The notes under the pieces are model-generated. The model worked only from the letters and a program-made list of their open reading frames with translations, was not told the DNA's origin and made no database searches. 6,008 nucleotides of DNA from an uncultured Oligoflexia bacterium (lineage in GTDB: Bacteria > Bdellovibrionota > Bacteriovoracia > Bacteriovoracales > Bacteriovoracaceae), in the NCBI GenBank assembly GCA_950060715.1, contig CATLVA010000108.1, positions 1 through 6,008 of the forward strand, given 5' to 3'. Of this stretch, positions 5,663-6,008 are shown one piece after another. Position 1 is the stretch's first letter. Each line of letters starts with the position of its first letter. A program made the position numbers and the translations under genes.

Positions 5663-6008
5663 ATGCAAGTAAAATACCTAGTAGAAATCACTGATCCTCA
5701 GACCCATATGGTCAAAGTAAGACTAACTGCGCCACGAGAAAACCGCGACGAAGTTATTGTTTTTATGCCGAGTTGGTCACCTGGTTCGTATCTGATGCGT
5801 GAGTATTCGAGAAATATTAGAACAATTAAGGCACTGACTTCTCACGGAGAATATCTAAACTTTAAGCAGGAAACTAAGAATACCTGGAAAATAGACTTTA
5901 AAAATTCAGAGATTAAAGGCAAAGCGGATGCTTTTGAAGTGGAGTACGAAGTGTTTTGTCACGAATTAACCGTGAGAACTTCCCATGTAGATGAGTCTCA
6001 TGTTTTTT
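5663..6008 (+). CDS. M61-family peptidase (glycyl aminopeptidase type), N-terminal part only
   Basis: The first 115 residues of a protein matching the N-terminal beta domain of M61 metallopeptidases. Recognisable are MPSWSPGSYLMREYSRNI (35-52), equal to the family's PxWxPGSYxxREYxRH, and YEVFCHELTVRTSHVDESH (95-113), equal to the family's YxVYAxDLSVRxAYLDxxH. The family are zinc peptidases of about 600 residues with a thermolysin-like HExxH domain and often a PDZ domain; both would lie past the window edge and cannot be checked here. There is no signal peptide at this start, so it appears cytoplasmic. It diverges from the IscA-like gene, sharing the symmetric promoter. The family is confident; catalytic competence is unseen. 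Confidence 0.92.
   Translation, partial: MQVKYLVEITDPQTHMVKVRLTAPRENRDEVIVFMPSWSPGSYLMREYSRNIRTIKALTSHGEYLNFKQETKNTWKIDFKNSEIKGKADAFEVEYEVFCHELTVRTSHVDESHVF

Noticed and set aside
1..6008. CRISPR arrays, insertion sequences, tRNA or rRNA genes, toxin-antitoxin or defence modules
   Set aside because: No regularly spaced repeats, terminal inverted repeats, cloverleaf sequence or matching protein motifs were seen; almost all bases belong to the five main genes.

Overview
The window is an AT-rich, gene-dense stretch of a Gram-negative chromosome. It carries outer-membrane type II secretion genes and a lipobox-bearing outer-membrane-type lipoprotein. Together with the AGA/ATT/AAA-rich codon use and the very acidic GspC extension, this suggests a low-GC member of the Bdellovibrio/Bacteriovorax group. 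That assignment is an inference from style, not a database result. No RNA gene, insertion sequence, CRISPR array or prophage gene is visible, and no gene-free stretch exceeds about 100 bases.

Layout. Positions 1-3342 (minus strand) hold the start of a type II secretion operon. gspC (500 aa) is followed after 8 bases by gspD, whose first 610 residues are visible before the window ends. Upstream of gspC, a short open frame ends in a 4-base ATGA overlap with the gspC start. It may be a coupling leader peptide or the relic of a lost gene. Positions 3438-5228 (plus strand, divergent from gspC) encode a 596-aa lipoprotein with seven Ca-binding-type FG-GAP/VCBS repeats and a C-terminal ASPIC/UnbV domain. 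Its last 6 bases overlap tail-to-tail with a minus-strand gene (5223-5609) for an IscA/HesB-fold protein that has lost two of the three canonical cysteines. Diverging from that gene, 5663-6008 (plus) is the beginning of an M61-family (glycyl aminopeptidase type) peptidase.

How they relate. GspC (inner-membrane link) and GspD (outer-membrane secretin) are direct partners: the periplasmic HR domain of GspC binds the N0 domain of GspD. The lipoprotein could be a surface protein exported by this system, but only adjacency suggests it. The IscA-like and M61 genes look like ordinary neighbours sharing a compact divergent promoter. That promoter contains a 10-bp palindrome with an extended -10 element on each strand.

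The most unusual points are the roughly 200-residue acidic cytoplasmic extension of GspC with four T-x-E-[IV]-[DQ] motifs, the cysteine-depleted IscA-like protein, the short frame coupled to gspC, and the symmetric divergent promoter.
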